A stretch of DNA of 64,000 bases from Lomentospora prolificans (GCA_029532625.1 JARFXM010000009.1:1240001-1304000), one strand, 5' to 3'. Positions 13,001 through 24,449 are shown, counted from the first letter of the stretch. The notes: generated from the letters alone by a model not told the origin. Translations and numbers: made by a program.

Positions 13001-13431
13001 CCGTACCGCGAGGTCGTGGCGAAGGCGCGCATCGTGGCGAGGGTGAGCCAGGAGAGCAAGCTGGACGTCGACGAGGATGCGTATGTGGAGAAGTTGAAGT
13101 GGCAGCTCATGGAGCTTGTTTACGCATGGGCTCAGGGCAAGCCTTTTGCGGAGATTTGGTAGGTCCTTGTCCTTTGGAACACCCGGTTTCCTTTATTCCT
13201 TTCCAAATTCAGCGTTGCTAATGGGTTTTCCCCCTTTTTTTCTTTTATAGCAAAATGGCCGATGTGTACGAGGGCTCTATTATCCGCCACTTCCGCCGTC
13301 TGGAGGAACTCATTCGTCAGATGGCGCAGGCTGGCAAAGTTATGGGTAGCGAGGAGTTGACGCAAAAGTTTGAGGAGAGTTTGACCAAGATTCGACGCGA
13401 CATTGTCGCTGCACAGAGCTTGTACCTGTAA
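10094..13431 (+). CDS. MTR4: Mtr4/Dob1-type DExH RNA helicase (nuclear exosome cofactor)
   Basis: Exons 10094-13158 and 13251-13431 give 1081 residues; the 92-bp intron has a GTAGGT donor and TAG acceptor and joins KPFAEI to CKMADVYEGS. After an acidic, disordered N-terminus (about residues 1-135) come the helicase motifs: motif I AHTSAGKT (about 169-176), DEVH box (about 260), SAT (about 290) and motif VI QMSGRAGRRG (about 536-545). An arch/KOW-like insertion follows (GEFLQPGRLVRIYDPRF), then the C-terminal DSHCT helical domain ending KIRRDIVAAQSLYL. Length and order match Mtr4, the ATPase that unwinds RNA for the nuclear exosome, partly within TRAMP. Ski2 is the closest alternative but is longer with a different N-terminus. 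Expected in the nucleus; a conserved essential gene in yeast. Confidence 0.97.
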
Positions 13432-13916
13432 ACGAAGACGGCGAAGCATGGCGCAGAGATGGAGAGAGACAGAGAGGGAGGGGAAAGGAGAGAAGAGATG
13501 GCCAAGGGAGGAAGAAAAAGGAATGGAACAATGCATGGACCTGATTGGCACCCGTGGGAGTTTTCATGATACCTTGACGAATTTTTCTTTTCTTTTTTTC
13601 TTTTTCTTTTCCCCTTCTGCTTTTTATTTGTGTCTGTACATAGACTACCTATATTGCATCTGGTATTTTCACATTTTCATTTGTTTCTTGGGATGGGGAA
13701 AAATATTGTTATTAATTCTGGGATGAATTCAGCTATCCCTGGTATCAAAAGTAGATGTATCTTCGCTTGTTCCGTAACCGTGACACCGTTCCCTGACCGT
13801 AGTCTATGATGAAGCTTCCATGTCCTTCGTACAGGGGCGAGGAGTGTCTCCTTCAAGCCCGCCAACCGCCGTAGTCATACAAGTATCCCATGCCGTCCAC
13901 AACTATGTGCATCGCC
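13432..13916. other. Convergent 3' regions of MTR4 and dsc3
   Basis: Tail-to-tail spacer of 485 bp. It begins with purine-rich sequence just after the MTR4 stop and continues with a T-rich tract (13586-13610), consistent with 3' UTR sequence. No further gene visible. Confidence 0.45.
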
Positions 13917-14762
13917 TCACTCGATATCACCAGATATCGCCTTGAATAGGCCGATTATAACGCTAACAATGACGCCAAAGAGGACAGCTACCTGCCTCCT
14001 CTTGGACCACATGCCCTCCTCTCTCAGGAGCCAAGACAGGCTCGCCATGGGTAGGAAAAACCCCACGACGATGCCCTGGAGGAAGACGTCTAGCACATCT
14101 CCGATGGCGTTTCCTCCCATCCCCGCCGCGCCGTCATCGCCCACAGCATCCTCGGCGGCTTGCCCCGCGCCGTGGTCATCTATCCACGCGTCCTCCATGT
14201 CGCGCAGGGTATCCTCGCCGGGCATGGTATCCGGCGTGTGCCTCGCCTCGTGGATCGACCGGAACTGCAGCCGCAGCTGGTTCACCTCGGCGGCGGAGAA
14301 CCCGGCATCAAGCAGCCTGTCGAAGCCTCTCCTCCGGGGACCTTGTGGCTGCTGCTGCTGCTCCCGGTGCGTGGCGGCTCGGCCACCCTGTCGCGCCGGG
14401 TTCCCCGCGGAGGATCCGGTCGCGTCAGAGGGGGGAAGCTTGGCCTGCCGCGCCTCCTCGTCGATTTCATGCTGGGAGAGGACGTCGCCGATGGAGCAGT
14501 TGAGGAAGATGCGTTCGGAGAGCGGGGCTTTACCCTTGCCGCGGGGGTCGAGGGCGGCGGAGAGAGAGAGGGAGTCCGGGGTGAGGATGCGGCCTTGGTG
14601 GATGAAGCGCAGGCGGCGGCGGGAGAGGGCGGGGAGGGAGGAGCGGATGAGGAGTTTGAGGGAGGCGAGCGGCGTGGTGGTGGGGGAGGGGATGTCGAGG
14701 GGGAGGTCGGGGTGGGAGGCGGAGAAGCGGATAGTCAGGAGGAGTGGTGGTGGATCCATCAT
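13917..14762 (-). CDS. dsc3: Dsc E3 ubiquitin ligase complex subunit 3 (DUF2407, ubiquitin-like plus two TM helices)
   Basis: A single-exon gene of 281 residues. Residues about 8-95 form a ubiquitin-like domain (LLLTIRFSASHPDLPLDIPS, then LKLLIRSSLPALSRRRLRFI HQGRIL). The middle carries the DUF2407 C-terminal signature (GFDRLLDAGFSAAEVNQLRL, then HEARHTPDTMPGEDTLRDME). Two transmembrane segments lie at about 226-246 (VFLQGIVVGFFLPMASLSWL) and 258-276 (VAVLFGVIVSVIIGLFKAI). This is the architecture of Dsc3, a membrane subunit of the Golgi Dsc E3 ligase that in fission yeast and Aspergillus activates SREBP by proteolysis and removes orphaned membrane proteins. A poly-Gln/Pro stretch lies between the domains. 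The second codon is also Met, so the start could be one residue later. Confidence 0.93.
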   Translation of the reverse strand: MMDPPPLLLTIRFSASHPDLPLDIPSPTTTPLASLKLLIRSSLPALSRRRLRFIHQGRILTPDSLSLSAALDPRGKGKAPLSERIFLNCSIGDVLSQHEIDEEARQAKLPPSDATGSSAGNPARQGGRAATHREQQQQPQGPRRRGFDRLLDAGFSAAEVNQLRLQFRSIHEARHTPDTMPGEDTLRDMEDAWIDDHGAGQAAEDAVGDDGAAGMGGNAIGDVLDVFLQGIVVGFFLPMASLSWLLREEGMWSKRRQVAVLFGVIVSVIIGLFKAISGDIE

Positions 14763-16876
14763 TTCTTTGCTTTTTTTTTCTCTCTCTTTTTTTTGGTCTT
14801 TTTCTAGCTGTTGTTCTTCAGGGGACTTTCGTCCCCTAATTGTGTTGGTTGGAGTTTCCCTGGTGGGCGTGGGTTTGCGTGAAGGTGTACTTCGTAGATG
14901 GTGATGAATCGTTGGGAGCTCTAGAAGCTTGGGGAGAAACGATGTTCGCGTGAGGTGGGACTAATTAGTCAGCTCGCTTGGAGGGAAGGTGGGATTTTGA
15001 TAATTTGGCGCCCCTGGGGTGCAAACATTCAACTTATTGTCTCTCTGTACGTTCATGCAGTCGCGTACGAGGACGGGATCGATCATTGCACAAGCAGCCA
15101 ATATTTCGAAAAAGGACGGCCTAAGTGGAACAAGAGATATTACTTCATAGGAGCGCGGAAAGCTCAAGCGCCACAAACGGTCTCGCTAATCATGAGTTCC
15201 CGGGACGAGGTATATGCATGCATCTCGAGCCTTGTTTGCTAATGGGAGCGTGCTTCGAGCGGCTAGGGAGAGTCTGAGTAGCGCTTTTAAAGGCTGTTGC
15301 CAGCGCTTTGCCCTGGTACATTCCACTGCCAGTTGAGCAGATACCGCCAGGCATCTCCACTCTTGACGAGGTGGAAAATCGAAGCGACCTGGCTACTACT
15401 CGAGCAAGAGTAACACATGGACAATCGTAGAGGACGCATAGCTTCTCCAGATTCTGCCACTATCCGAGGCGTGAAGGTAGTGTCGCACTATCGCAGAGCC
15501 GCAGGAATCATCACGTCCCGCCCGTTTAGCCTTGACATCAGACCGAGGTGACCACGCTGTCGAGTTGCCGGCTGTAATTAAAGGCTCTGGGGCCTGCGCG
15601 AGCTGAACTGCAGTGTCAGGACGGCGGCTACCACCATTTCAATTACCACCCTAAGACATATTTGTGGGCAATGGACGACAGCAAAGACGCACCGGGGACC
15701 CGCGAAGAAGGACGGAAGCGAAGTAGACAGCCCTGTCAGGGGACCGCTCTACACACCCACATCGAAGGGGGGAGCGGCATTCAAGCATTCTCATCATAAG
15801 CCCGTTGATTGCTTCTAGTAGAACGTGCATTGAACACCTACCATCTCCGGCGAATGCCATCAGGAAAATGAATCCAATACTACCACTGATACACGGGGTA
15901 ACGGAGGACACGCGATTGGGCCTGTGTGTTCGACCTGACGTCGATCCCTGGAATCAAGGTCCCTTACAGGTCAGGTAGAAGCCACGTGGATGGCTTCACT
16001 TGTCGCTAGAATAACTGAAGGAGCGAAAGATGTCCGGGTACATTACAGGGCCAGGCTATCGTAATTAATGCTGGCGTGTGAGGCAGTAACTTGGGATTCG
16101 CTCTACGGTATCCTGAGGTTGTTCCAGGGTGTTCTTGGTGGCAAGACTGGCGTAAAAAGGAGCGATGGAACATCAGCGCTCGAATATCATCACGCCAACT
16201 CGATGGCACTGGTTGGAAGGAGCTACCTACTGCTCACTTGCCAGGTCTTGACCATCAATGAAGATCCGCGTAATGATGACTGCATGTGATCTGCTGTCAA
16301 TGTGATCATCCGGAATTTGCAGCTACCCTTGAGTTTATGTATACGATACAATATGCGATGCATCATTCGATTCATCTTGGTTTTCCACATGGCAGGTGAA
16401 TCGCGTTGGACACATCTTCCATATTGTTAACCGTCAAACCTATTGATACGCTCCCTTTCACGACGCTGGAAAATTCAGCATCCCACGCCGAGATTATTTT
16501 CGAGGAAAAACCAAGTCAATTAAACTATCGTTGTGAAACAACCTCGACTATGTGTACCTTTCGCGACTCGTTATCTCATGGCTTTTCTACGGCGATGGGT
16601 ATCATCCGCGTGGGAGTACCTCTTAAACAAACCTTCTCCGTGCCCTGCCGTCCTGTTTCCTTTCCGCTCTCTAAACGCCGCCGGATGCCAAATCGAACTG
16701 ACAAAAGGAGAGGACCAAACAATCGTCAACGTGTCTAGCCGAGGGACAAATAGGAAACGGACCTAGGAAAGTGCCAAAAGAGCGTAACGCCCCGATGGAC
16801 CGGAAGAAGAAAGCAAATGCGGAGAAAAGAAGACGACAAGAAAAAAAGGAGCAAAAAAAAAAAAAAAAAGCCCAGC
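14763..16876. other. Intergenic region between dsc3 and the pseudo-GTPase gene
   Basis: About 2.1 kb. The first 200 bases (pyrimidine-rich on +) hold the dsc3 promoter on the minus strand. The rest shows short unrelated frames on both strands without domains or splice structure. A 17-base A run at about 16853-16869 sits next to the stop codon of the downstream minus-strand gene. I see no gene here. Confidence 0.45.
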
Positions 16877-19044
16877 CTAAAGAGGCCGCGATGGCGGCTC
16901 CTGGTTCGAAAGCGAGCGGTAGGTGCGAGCCCGATGGGCCTGGATGCGGTGATACTCGCCGGCACGGTCCCACTCGGCTAGCCGCTTGTGGTAGATGGTG
17001 CGAATGAGGCCGTTGAAGACTCGATTCACACCGTCGTTGAGCTTCGATGAGACCGTAATGTACTCGGTGTTGGCGTACGTCCGAGTCATGTACTCGGTTC
17101 GGTCGTTGACCAGGCGCTGGGTGTAGGTCGCTAGGACGTCTCCCTTGAGTCCGACAGTCCTCACTGGTAAAAAGCCGGGCATAGCCCTCAAGATCTTATC
17201 TTCGTTTAGAACCCACTACAGGAAGGAAATCATTAGATGGCAGTCAAATCAATGGGCGGATCCGCCCATGGCCGCAGACATTGCTACTTACCCACTCGAG
17301 GGAACATTGAAGGGATTCGGGGCGAGCAACGTCACCGCACAAAATGACACCATCCCAACCCGCTTTGTTGGAGTAATGAAAGTCGATATCCTTCAAGGGC
17401 ATGTCCCAGAGTGTGACTTTCACCTTGCGGTTGTTGGCTTGATCGACCATCATCTCCATTGTGTGAGTCCTTGACTTGAAAATACGACGCTTGAGATTAC
17501 CCAAGCTCCACTGTGACCTCCCTGTTAGCATTCAACAGTTGCCGGAACCTGCCGTGGGTAGCTGGAGCAAACCTACCTTGGAGGCTGCGTCGATAGAGCG
17601 GCCCTTGATTTGCGTTCTATGGGACAAGTTAGCATCACATTCGGCTTAATTCTCTGAACAGAAGATGTTCCTACAGGATAAATGAGGTAAGCCCTATCTT
17701 AGACTGTCCAGTGACCATGATATTATATTCCTGGGGAGGAAGCTCCGGGATTGGCTCCCGCTCGTCCTCATCCTCATCGGAAACTGGTGAGTCTCTATCG
17801 GCAGAATCGGGAGGGATAGCGCCCTTCGAAGTCGATGCAGGCTTAATGGAGTCAAGGCGGGCGACCAAGGCAGCGCGGGCCGGATCGGGGCTATCGCTGC
17901 GATAAAATTGTTCTCGGCTCCATGCGGGGCTTGGCGCGAGATAAGCGTCACTGCCTTGAGATCGTCTCCCGTAAGGATTGGTATCGGCGTTGGGAGGCAC
18001 TTCAAACTCGACCGTACTGTCTAGCATTGGGCTAAAGATCACGGGCACATCGTGGTAGCTGGGCCAGACTGGAGGAGGAGGAATATTGGGCGGATCCTCT
18101 TCGAGAGTCTGGCCGGCGATCCAGCAGCGCCTTCGCAGATCGTCGAGATGATGCGGGAAGTCGGGGTGGTCCAGCCATGGGGTCTCGTCGGGCCTGTACT
18201 GACGAGGATCGTTGGCCATGGGGACGTGGGAGTCCTCGTTGATGATAGTCTGGGGCGCTCCGTCGTCGGCCTGGGGCTCTTGGTGCGGCTCGCCTTGGCG
18301 TGTGGAACCCACCAGGTCGGGGAAACGTTCGCTGCGATGGGGACGGCCGAATGGCTCTGTACCACCGTTATCGTTTTCGTCACTGTTGTGCGCACCACTA
18401 TTGTACCCACCGCTAGGGTGCCCATAGATGGGATCAGCCTCGCGGATGCCTGGTCCATATGGATCAGGATTGGGGTAGGTGTAGACTGTGTTGGATCCGG
18501 GAGGGCCGGGGCTATAATAATAGTACCCGTGGTAGCGGCCCGTAATATGGGGGTGCAGATACTGGTGATAGTAGTAGTCGTAGTATTGGGGGCCGCCGGC
18601 CTGAGGGGCCTGAGCATGACTCCCTTGGTCTTGGGGACCTTCGGCTGCGCCAGAGTCTTGGTTATTTTGGAATGAGGCAGATTCACCAGGCACTTGATTT
18701 TGCTGGCTGGGGGCAGACGTGCCAGAGGGTTGATTCTCCTGGGGCATGGCGGACGCACCAGGGACTTGAGCCTGCTGGGGCGGGCCTGATGTGTCGGAGC
18801 TTTGACTGGTTGAGCCCGTCATATGTTTGCGCTCGTAGTAGGAATATTGGCTTCCATCGGAGCCGCAAAAGGTGATAGAGGTTTGGTCACCCGGGTTAGG
18901 GGATCCCTGCTCTGGCTGGGACTCGCTCTGGTTAGAGTGTGTTTCGTTGCTTGCTGGCTCTTGGGCCGCTTGAGTCGAGCCCTGGAAGGGCTGCTCAGTA
19001 GAGGGCTGGCCCTGGAGGCTTTTGGAGGGCTCTTGGCCTTCCAT
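16877..19044 (-). CDS. Fusion of a long disordered Pro/Gln/Tyr-rich region with a degenerate Ran/Rab-like GTPase domain
   Basis: Exons 19044-17675, 17616-17577, 17510-17292 and 17215-16877 give 655 residues with consistent phases; the introns have GTAGGA, GTAGGT and GTAAGT donors, and the first two carry a TGCTAAC branch. Residues 1 to about 435 are low complexity (Gln/Ser/Pro repeats, then Tyr-rich YYDYYYHQYLHPHITGRYHG). Residues about 438-620 lay out like a Ras-superfamily G domain: EYNIMVTGQSKIGLTSFI (G1), KVKVTLWDMP (G3), GWDGVILCGDVARPESLQ (beta-4), VRTVGLKGDV (G4) and YITVSSKLNDGVNRVFNGLI (G5). The P-loop lysine is replaced by Leu452 (G446-x4-G451-L452-T453), the DxxG glycine is missing after D506, and G4 reads L566-K-G-D569. 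The G5 SSK is kept. So it is probably a pseudo-GTPase or binds nucleotide weakly. Fold assignment is by eye; structure prediction would test it. Function unknown. Confidence 0.75.
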
Positions 19045-19366
19045 TACTATTCTTTTGTTTGCTTGGAGCTAATGAATAGTGATTTTAGAATGAGAATGAG
19101 GCGTAATCTAATGAGAATTAGGATAGGTAGAAAGGATAGTGGGAGGAGTAGAAGAAGAAGATGGTGTGAGAAACAAGAAGGAGAGAATTGAGTGATTCAG
19201 AAGAATAAACGAGGGCGTTGAGAGTAGCCTGGTGACCGGTCGGTCGCGATGGCGTTGCTGGGAGACTCAGTTGTGGAAGGAAGACGCTGCGAGATTGGGT
19301 CTCAGCACGAAGTGAGAGTTGCGTCCTCGTTGCTTCGTGCGCTGGGACCCTGGGCTACGCGTCATA
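19045..19366. promoter_or_regulatory. Spacer between two same-strand genes
   Basis: This 322-bp stretch separates the stop of the upstream minus-strand gene from the start of the pseudo-GTPase gene. It is A/G-rich on + near 19080-19190 (a polypyrimidine leader on the coding strand) and likely carries the promoter of the 19044 start. Confidence 0.4.
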
Positions 19367-20450
19367 TTAGTAGTCCCATCCAGCTGCGCCCATGGGTGGC
19401 GGGGGGCTTCCAAACTCTCGCTCGCTGGACCTGGAGCTGGAGCTAGCCAGGTCGTCGCGATGGACCTCGAGGACCTCATCCTCACCGTTTGGTCGCTCCT
19501 TCTCGCTCCTGCCAGTCGAGCCACTCGACGAGCTCGAGATGTACTCGTCGGTTGTGCTGCCGTTGGGCACGACGTAATCTTGAGGGTTGGGAACAACGGC
19601 TGGGGCAAAGAAAGCCTCTGGAATCAACCCGGGAACGGTGTGAGCGGCTTCACCGGCGATCCAGCGGTGGTTGTGAATGTCCCAGTACATGAGGACGTGG
19701 CCGTGCTGATTTACGTATCCCAAGTAGAAATACTGGTTTATAAGCTGGATCGCCACCTGGTTGTATTGATGGCGGACAGCTTGCAAATAAGCCAGCTGGG
19801 CTTGCTGGTGTGCGTGTTGCAGGGCCACATGGACATTCACAGCAGGCCGGGGATAAATTGGTCCTTGGTAAACGCCGAAACCTGGGATGGTCCTGAGATC
19901 GATGACGATATGGCCTATATCATTCTTGTCAGACCCTTATCTGGGCGTCGAGAAGACAAAATATATGAGTAGGCATGGAATCACTTACCCGGTCCTGGGG
20001 CAACATTAGTTGGCGTGCTGGGCCCAGCTACTGGGGCAGCTGGACCAGAACTGACACCGCCAAGGCCAGGAGAGCCCGCACTAGCTTGGCCGTCGAGCGA
20101 CTCAATATCTGTTGGTAGCTTTAGGATGTGAGAGTTAGCATCCGATAGAAATGCACTCTTCAGATGTCGCGCCCACACACGCTCGAAGACGGGACGTGTG
20201 TTTTGGGTCTACTTACATTCTCGCAAAGGCCCGAGTTGTTGTCTGGGAGGGCCTCAAGCCAGGCAATTATGGCCTTGACCTTGTCGAGCCAAATGACGTG
20301 GCGGGCTTGAATGTCCTCGGCGCGTTTGAACAGGTGCTTGGAGTTGATGATGGGAGTGACGCTGTCGGACCGCGTGGACTTGGGGCTTCGGCGTGTGCCA
20401 GGAGGGAAGCAGGACTTGAAGCTGGAAGACATCTCGCCCTTTTTTTGCAT
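19367..20450 (-). CDS. Uncharacterised low-complexity protein upstream of the pseudo-GTPase gene
   Basis: Exons 20450-20217, 20118-19989 and 19881-19367 give 292 residues; GTAAGT donors and frame-consistent joins support the model. A second in-frame ATG at 20432 (286 residues) is an equally likely start. The N-terminal exon has a helical stretch (FKRAEDIQARHVIWLDKVKA, then IIAWLEALPDN). Exon 2 is Gly/Pro/Ala-rich. Exon 3 has an Ala/Gln/His-rich helix (VALQHAHQQAQLAYLQAVRH), an aromatic segment (YWDIHNHRWIAGEA) and an acidic Ser-rich tail. I do not recognise a family. It lies on the same strand as the pseudo-GTPase gene, which also contains a Trp-Ile-Ala-Gly motif (CWIAGQ), but that similarity is too short to prove relatedness. 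Confidence 0.7.
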
Positions 20451-23325
20451 TCCCTTTTTTTCCTTGGCAAACGTCGAGTTTGTGTGTTTTCAACTAGTGA
20501 ATTCTTTTCTGTCGCTTTTTGCTGGGTTCTTTTTGGCACAGCAGCACCTGACAGCCTAAGGCTCTCTGTGAGCTGAAGATGGTGGGAGAGGAGTACCGTA
20601 CCAGAGACGCGTATGCTTGGGGGTTATCAGCACCCTTAGAGGTGACCAGGGAGTTGACGCGTTTCCTCCAACAGAAGACGGTGGAAGAGGGAATCCTCGA
20701 GTCAACAATGTTTCGCCTGAGGGCAAAATTGATGCTCGGATTTGGGGGGGTAGGGGGGAAACAGAGAAACGATGCTTCACTTGACGATCTGAAAAGATTA
20801 AAGGTAGTCTTGATGGACCGAAGCGGTGTTTTGGAGGGTTTGGAGATGTTTGGTTGGGGGATGATGGATTGAGAAGAGGAGAAAAGGGGTTTGTGTATTG
20901 TTGTGGGAGAGTTGGGCAAAGAGGATCCTAGAGCTTTGAGGATTCCTTTATAGGGCTGGGCACTTAGTTGGCAGGAGCATGAGGCTCTGGAAGCATGGTC
21001 GTGATGCTGGTGACGGAGTTTTGAACGTAAACTTTAGTGTAAGTCAAGAAGTTTGGTGGGTGGATGCTCCGGGGGCCGGACTCCACCCACGTCCGAGCCG
21101 GAGCCGGAGCTGGAGCCAGGCTGCCGGGGTGGCTGCAGGACCCACCTGGTGTGGTGAATTTGCCGACGCCGACAAGGAAGGGGTTGCAAGTGACAACAAA
21201 CCCCATGAGCCTGGCAGCTTGGGGATAAGCTTGAGTGGAAAGAACCCCATTGGCAATGATTTCACAGCTGGACAGCATATATAAGGGTCTATTTTGTCAA
21301 GCTGCTTTGTTCCTTAGACATGGATGCACATAGTACATGACCAGCAAGGGGCTTTGAGGTACTGGTACTAAATGGGAATTGTACTCCTTTATCGGATTTG
21401 AGACTCGAGACAGGAGTTTCCATATCTGTCCGGACCTGGACGGTTAGCTGCTTACAACATGGGAACGGAAGCGGAATGAGGGATTCTTTTTATTCAGGTC
21501 GAGGCCCATCACCGCGACCGCTGATGGACAGAGACGGGCGGTGTACATCAGTCTTCCGGGTAATGTTTAGACCAACGCCGGCCCTCCGTACCACCGGACC
21601 CGCCCTGCATTCCAATCGACCTCGTACTCCGACCCCATGCCCGGCTGTTAAAACTCCTCCCCGACGGCCGTCCCCGGCCTCTGTATCGACCCTCCTCTCC
21701 CCTGCGCCGGCAACACTCTGACCAAAGATCCTTCCGGGCGTGTTGGGATAAGTCTCGACCAGTCAACATGAGCACACAGTCCCTAGAGCACAATGGAAAT
21801 GTGAATACGGCCCGGGAAGAGAGAAAAGAAAAATTTAAGAAGCAGGAAAGCACGACTCTATTTCCTATGGGGGAGCCAAGAGCGAATCAATAAGAGATGA
21901 AAGACCTAGAAGATATTGGCAAAAATCCAAAAAAAGAAAAGAAAATACACGAAGCACACGAAGGTTAGGCAAGACATTGTTGGGAAAGAGTGATTCCGTA
22001 GTTTCTGTCGCCATGGCAAAGTTGAAATATATATATATATCTATCGCTCTCTTTTGGCATGAACGGATTGTAAAATCGAAGCATATGGAGCCAGAGGCTT
22101 TTTACATGCATGCACAGCTACACATGATGTGTCACAGGGAGGTTAGTTGTATGAAAGGTGGCAAGAGAGATAAATTGATTTGTTTATTACGTCTGCGTTA
22201 GTTTAGCAAGCTGGTCCAATTATCAAGAAGTCAACGCCAGCGACAACTGATCCAGTTCCTCTACGAGTCTATCTTTCGATGCTGATGAAGAGAGTAGCAG
22301 AACGAATCCTGCAAGGGGCGACGACTGGTAGAATTCCCATGAGGCCGATATAGATGGTACGCCCAGTCTGTCGCATCCAGTCTCACGTTCCCTATCTAAC
22401 CTGGCCGCGCTGTGCTCGAGAATCACTCTCTGCTCTCTGGCTTCGTCGAAGCGAGCAGGAACTATCTCCTGATAGACGGAGAGAATATCGTGAAACAAGA
22501 TTTCTACGATGGCAGATGCCGAGAAAGGATGCAGGCGAATATGTTTGATTTTTCTTTTCTTTTCTTTTTTTTTTTTTTGAGATACTTGGGAGCGTGGGCG
22601 CAGAATAGATGGATCGAAAACTATGAGATCTGGGTTCTGGCGAGAAGAGAAAAAGCTTCAAACCCCAGCGCGATCCGGGGGCATTATCATCCTGATGGCT
22701 CCCACAGCAGAGGCCTGGAACGCCCGGGAACTGATCGCCAATGGTCTCATAGCAGCAACCATCGTGGGCACAAAGGCTGAGAACAAAAGGAGACGCGTCG
22801 GAGGCGGACCTTACAGTAAAGTTCCCGTTGTCGTCTTGCTTGCGGTGGCTGAGCAACAAACTCTCTGGAGCAAGCCCCAGCACTCCACCCACTCCTCACG
22901 ATGATTCTGAACGTACTCGACCATAACGATGAAACAGGCGGCAACCATCAAACACATCTAGGAGACCGTAGGGACTATATCCTCGTGTGATGGAAGCGCG
23001 TGATCCGAGAAGGACACTACGTCCTCGGTAAGCCCTCTGACGTAGCACTTGGGTTGGTTGGCATAGGCTTGAAGCAGCCTAGCCGCCTGGCGGGGCAAAC
23101 AATTGCAATGTCTTTTACCTATCAGTCTTGATTGACTTTCCTTGGACAATCGTCGTCGCAGGTCCGCAGTCAGAAGAGGTGCCAGCTAGTCGAGGTTAGT
23201 GGACGCCCTGATTTGAACTGGTTTTGCGGGAAACCAGCCTTTTCGGCACGGTGAGCACTTGGCAATGCTACCCACGAATGATGGATGGTACCGATGAAGC
23301 GGACTGTGCACTCCCAGATGGATCA

Positions 23326-23396
23326 TGAAGGCTGCCCGTCGTAGTACCGGGTGTACGGTTTCGACTTTTTGAAATTGAAAGACATCGTAGTGATGG
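23326..23396 (-). repeat. Copy 1 of a 70-bp dispersed repeat with a MSFNFKKS-coding frame
   Basis: On the minus strand this segment starts with an ATG encoding MSFNFKKS and matches 24993-25062, with differences largely of transition type. It is probably the beginning of an old mobile-element ORF; the frame after it is not long. Confidence 0.5.
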
Positions 23397-23505
23397 AATG
23401 GTTGATAGTAGGCGGTGGTGGGTGTGAGAGGGAACAGTGGACAGGTCGGATGACCCCCTACACTGAATATCACCTGGTAAAACCCCCTACATTTAGCCAC
23501 ACTTT

Positions 23506-23569
23506 TAGGGGGTTGGCTGGCACATGTTAGGCCGGCCAGCTGGCCATCAGGGGGTCAGCCAACCCCCTA
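23506..23569. repeat. 64-bp palindromic hairpin element
   Basis: Arms TAGGGGGTTGGCTG (23506-23519) and CAGCCAACCCCCTA (23556-23569) are perfect 14-bp inverted repeats. The 36-bp loop itself contains GGCCGGCC and CAGCTG palindromes. It may be a terminal hairpin of a mobile element or a tiny foldback element. Confidence 0.75.
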
Positions 23570-24073
23570 AGTGGGGCTAGAATACAGTACAGTTGGTGAT
23601 ATGATTAGCTGAAAAAAGTTTGTGCGAGTCACACCCAACCCTCTTAATGGCTGACATCAAACATTAGTAGCTGGCCAGAATCAGTCCAGATCCAACCTTG
23701 AATTAAATATAACAACTCACTCTATACCTGCAACTTCTCCTTCATCGAGTAGTCACCAATGCGATAGTCCTTAACTACCACAGTTTTATGACACTTAATG
23801 TTACGGCTTGGCCATGCTGATTACCTGCTAGCTGTCGAGCTGCCAGCAAGCAAGTCAGCAGGGGTTCTGTGATGCTATTCATAGAGTCCATTTTGGTCAC
23901 TGTTTTCACATAAGTCACCTCTACATGGTCTGTAGGCATGCAGGTAGGTGTTCTTGTGTGATGATAAATGGTCTTGTTCTTAGTTAGTTTGTGGTTCCTT
24001 GCTTCCTTTATACATTCCAGGCATTCCTGCTTGCCAGCTGACCTCCGGTGTCGCTTGTTTACTGCTGAAGTCT

Positions 24074-24313
24074 AGCTTGTAGGTGGTGCCTAACTGCTTT
24101 GTGTCCAGTATGCTTTTCAATATCATCCCTAGCTGCTGCACTGTGGGGTGTCCTGCCTAGCTATGGCTCTCTTTCTGTTCTCTATAAAACTCTTGTACCA
24201 CTGCTATTGCCTCCTTCTATTTGTGTCTCTCGAGGAATTGCTCGCTGACTTGTTCTTGTGCTATGTCTTAGTGGGCAATTCCTGCCTTCTCCCCAACGAC
24301 CTCTGTTGTGTCT
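24074..24313. repeat. RIP-like duplicate, mutated copy
   Basis: Aligns without gaps to 24560-24799 at a constant 486-bp offset. In the sample stretch 24121-24180 I count 18 mismatches, of which 15 are transitions. On the minus strand, a codon CGG of the other copy reads TAA here and ends the frame after Ile-Ala-His. Confidence 0.8.
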
Positions 24314-24449
24314 ATTGCTGTGGCTTGCGGCTTGTGGCGCGGTCGTTTGTTTGCTTTCTTAGGGATGGTAGCATTGCTTCCTTTATATATTCCTTGCGTT
24401 CGACCTTCGGTATTGCTTGCTTGCTGCTGAAGTTCTGCCAGGGCGTGCT

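Noticed and set aside
16905..16925. GGTTCGAA-like tRNA B-box match
   Set aside because: Lies inside the coding exon of the pseudo-GTPase gene and no A-box or cloverleaf can be formed around it.
20494..20919. A 141-codon minus-strand frame just upstream of the 20450 gene
   Set aside because: Begins at a TTG codon and coincides with the expected 5' leader of the gene at 19367-20450.
22223..22892. Minus-strand frames that looked like exons of a multi-exon gene (EILFHDILSVYQEIVPARFD segment)
   Set aside because: Joining them needs either a 27-nt intron or a phase mismatch; no consistent model could be built.
23441..23463. Long terminal repeats of a retrotransposon
   Set aside because: The paired sequences are inverted, not direct, and no gag-pol motifs were seen between them, so an LTR element is not supported.
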